From Atribacterota bacterium (GTDB lineage: Bacteria > Atribacterota > Phoenicimicrobiia > Phoenicimicrobiales > Phoenicimicrobiaceae), in the NCBI GenBank assembly GCA_030666935.1, contig DAOUWX010000067.1, positions 1-8,653 of the forward strand: 8,653 nucleotides of DNA, in the 5' to 3' direction. The first letter of the stretch is position 1; the number at the start of each line of letters is the position of its first letter. Shown here piece after piece: positions 7,119-8,653 of the stretch. Position numbers and translations under genes: made by a program. A model generated the notes under the pieces. The model worked only from the letters and a program-made list of their open reading frames with translations. It was not told the origin of the DNA and made no database searches.

Positions 7119-8653
7119 TCATTTCCCCAAAGAATTAATTGACCGGAAAGCTCGAGAAAAAATTGTAAAAGAATTAAACTGCAATATTTTAGTCGAAGCA
7201 AGCGCCGGGTCAGGAAAGACATCAAGTCTGATTCACCGTATGGCTGCCCTGATTAAATCGGGAAAGTTCAAGGTGGATGAAATTACCGCCATTACCTTTA
7301 CCAGGAAAGCGGCTATTGAGCTAAAAGAAAGGTTTCAACAAAAAATTGAAGACAGTTTCAGTGAAACCGAAGACGAAAAAGAAAAAAGTTATTTAAGAGA
7401 GGCTCTTTCTAATCTGGAACAATGTTATTTGGGGACCATTCATTCTTTTTGCGCCCGTCTTTTACGGGAAAGGCCGATTGAAGTCGGACTTGATCCGGAA
7501 TTTACCGAGCTTGATGAGCTTGATGATACTTTATTGAAAGAAGAAGCCTGGGAAAGATATCTGCTTAATCTCAAAATAAAAGAATCTCCTTCTCTGATAC
7601 ATCTGGAAGAATTGGACATAAAACCCTCCGAACTTGCTGATTGTTATAAGACGATATGCACTTATCCGGAGGTTAAGCCCGCCTTCCCGGCATCACCAAA
7701 ACCGAATTTAGAAGAAGCTGTCAAAGAGATTATTTCCTTTAGTGATGAAGCCAGCCAATATATCCCGGATGAAGAACCGAAAATGGGCTATGACAAATTA
7801 CAGGAAGCAGTCTTAAGCGTAAAGAGGATGAAGGGTTTTTATGATTTTATCAAAGAAGATTATAATAAGATAAAATTACTGGAAAATTTTTCCAAATCAG
7901 AAAAGGTTACTCTAAATCGATGGACTTCCAAGGAAAAAGCAAAAGAGTACAGAGATTCTCTTGTTTTAGAGCTTCAGGAAAAAGTTATTAATCCGATCCT
8001 GCAGGGGTGGCGGGAATACTGTTATGTCGATACTATCAAGTTTGTTCTACCGGTGGTAGAATATTATCATGAATTACGCCGGAAGGTTTCGATGCTTAAT
8101 TTTCAGGATTTGCTCTTAAAGACCTCTTGCCTGTTAAGGGATTACCCCGAGGTACGCCAATATTTTCAACAAAAATATAAATGCCTGCTGGTAGATGAAT
8201 TTCAGGATACCGATCCTATTCAGGCAGAGATAATCTTTTATCTTACCGGCCAGGATGTTTGCGAAAGGAACTGGCAGAAATCAGTACCGCGCCCGGGTTC
8301 CTTATTTGTGGTAGGAGACCCTCAGCAGTCCATTTACCGCTTTCGTCGGGCTGATATAGCCATCTATAATCTGGTTAGGGCGCTGATTGAAAAAAGCGGA
8401 GGAGAGGTTTTGAAATTACAGGCAAATTTCCGCTCACTACATTCTATCGGTTCTTACCTCAAGCCCATATTTGAAGAGCTGTTTTCAAGCGGTCAGGGTA
8501 AATTCCAGGCCGTATATTCACCGATGCAGACCATTTGGGAGGATAATCCTCAATATCTTTCCGGGGTAAAGCAGCTGATTGTTTCCAAAGAGAGCAATAA
8601 AAATAATACTATCAGGCAGGATGCCCAATCTATTGCCAGAGTTATTCGCGATA
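7111..8653 (+). CDS. addA: AddA-like superfamily 1 helicase (N-terminal part, runs off the window)
   Basis: The frame is open from ATG 7111 to the window end without a stop, giving 514 complete codons of a protein expected to be about 1,200 residues. It is a UvrD/RecB-family 3'-5' DNA helicase. Motif I is ASAGSGKT (30-37, Lys36 binds ATP phosphate), motif Ia is TFTRKAA (62-68), then GTIHSFCARLL (His111), NFQDLL (330-335), motif II VDEFQDTD (Asp362, Glu363), motif III VGDPQQSIYRFRRAD (Asp403, Gln406), and motif IV-like NFRS (439-442). All are intact, so it should be the motor of the complex. Any C-terminal nuclease domain would be outside the window. The start overlaps the end of the AddB-like gene by 8 nt (ATGAATAA region), the usual addB-addA order and strong evidence of coupled expression. 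A GAGGAGG at 7091-7097 is 13 nt upstream, farther than usual. RecB is the alternative name, but the AddB-like neighbour favours AddA. Confidence 0.92.
   Translation, partial: MNNHFPKELIDRKAREKIVKELNCNILVEASAGSGKTSSLIHRMAALIKSGKFKVDEITAITFTRKAAIELKERFQQKIEDSFSETEDEKEKSYLREALSNLEQCYLGTIHSFCARLLRERPIEVGLDPEFTELDELDDTLLKEEAWERYLLNLKIKESPSLIHLEELDIKPSELADCYKTICTYPEVKPAFPASPKPNLEEAVKEIISFSDEASQYIPDEEPKMGYDKLQEAVLSVKRMKGFYDFIKEDYNKIKLLENFSKSEKVTLNRWTSKEKAKEYRDSLVLELQEKVINPILQGWREYCYVDTIKFVLPVVEYYHELRRKVSMLNFQDLLLKTSCLLRDYPEVRQYFQQKYKCLLVDEFQDTDPIQAEIIFYLTGQDVCERNWQKSVPRPGSLFVVGDPQQSIYRFRRADIAIYNLVRALIEKSGGEVLKLQANFRSLHSIGSYLKPIFEELFSSGQGKFQAVYSPMQTIWEDNPQYLSGVKQLIVSKESNKNNTIRQDAQSIARVIRD

Overview
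The window is a stretch of AT-rich bacterial chromosome with all genes on the + strand and almost no intergenic space. Strong AAGGAGG-type ribosome binding sites, a DMSO-reductase-family molybdoenzyme and an addB-addA gene pair suggest an anaerobe of Clostridia/Firmicutes type or another low-GC anaerobic lineage such as Atribacterota. The sequence alone does not settle the phylum.

Layout. Positions 1-1374 hold the 3' part of a molybdopterin oxidoreductase gene whose start lies outside the window. Its last codons and stop codon lie inside a large perfect hairpin (1334-1415) made of two head-to-head copies of a short palindromic repeat with core CAGGGGACGGTTCTCTGT. A nitroreductase-family flavoprotein gene (1428-1973, GTG start) follows at once, with its ribosome binding site directly against the T-run of the hairpin. 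A short gap (1974-2075) carries a plausible sigma-A promoter and a strong ribosome binding site. From there an apparent operon runs to the window end: an exported S9-family serine peptidase (2076-3983), an AddB-like nuclease subunit (3987-7118) and the N-terminal half of an AddA-like helicase (7111 to the edge). The AddA gene overlaps the AddB gene by 8 nt and has no stop in the window.

How the genes relate. AddB and AddA are expected to form one heterodimeric helicase-nuclease that resects double-strand breaks for RecA-dependent repair and degrades linear foreign DNA. All AddA helicase motifs that fall in the window are intact. AddB has an intact nuclease signature but neither a Walker A motif nor the full set of iron-sulfur cysteines known from Bacillus AddB. 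The S9 peptidase has no obvious functional tie to AddAB. The molybdoenzyme and nitroreductase are redox enzymes and probably belong to a separate transcription unit.

The most notable structure is the repeat family. Three units occur within 2.7 kb, each at a gene boundary and two of them translated. One unit supplies the C-terminal tail of the molybdoenzyme. Another, at 3982-4018, spans the stop codon of the peptidase gene and supplies the start codon and about ten N-terminal residues of AddB. No RNA genes, CRISPR arrays or transposase genes were seen, and no stretch over 300 bases lacks a gene.
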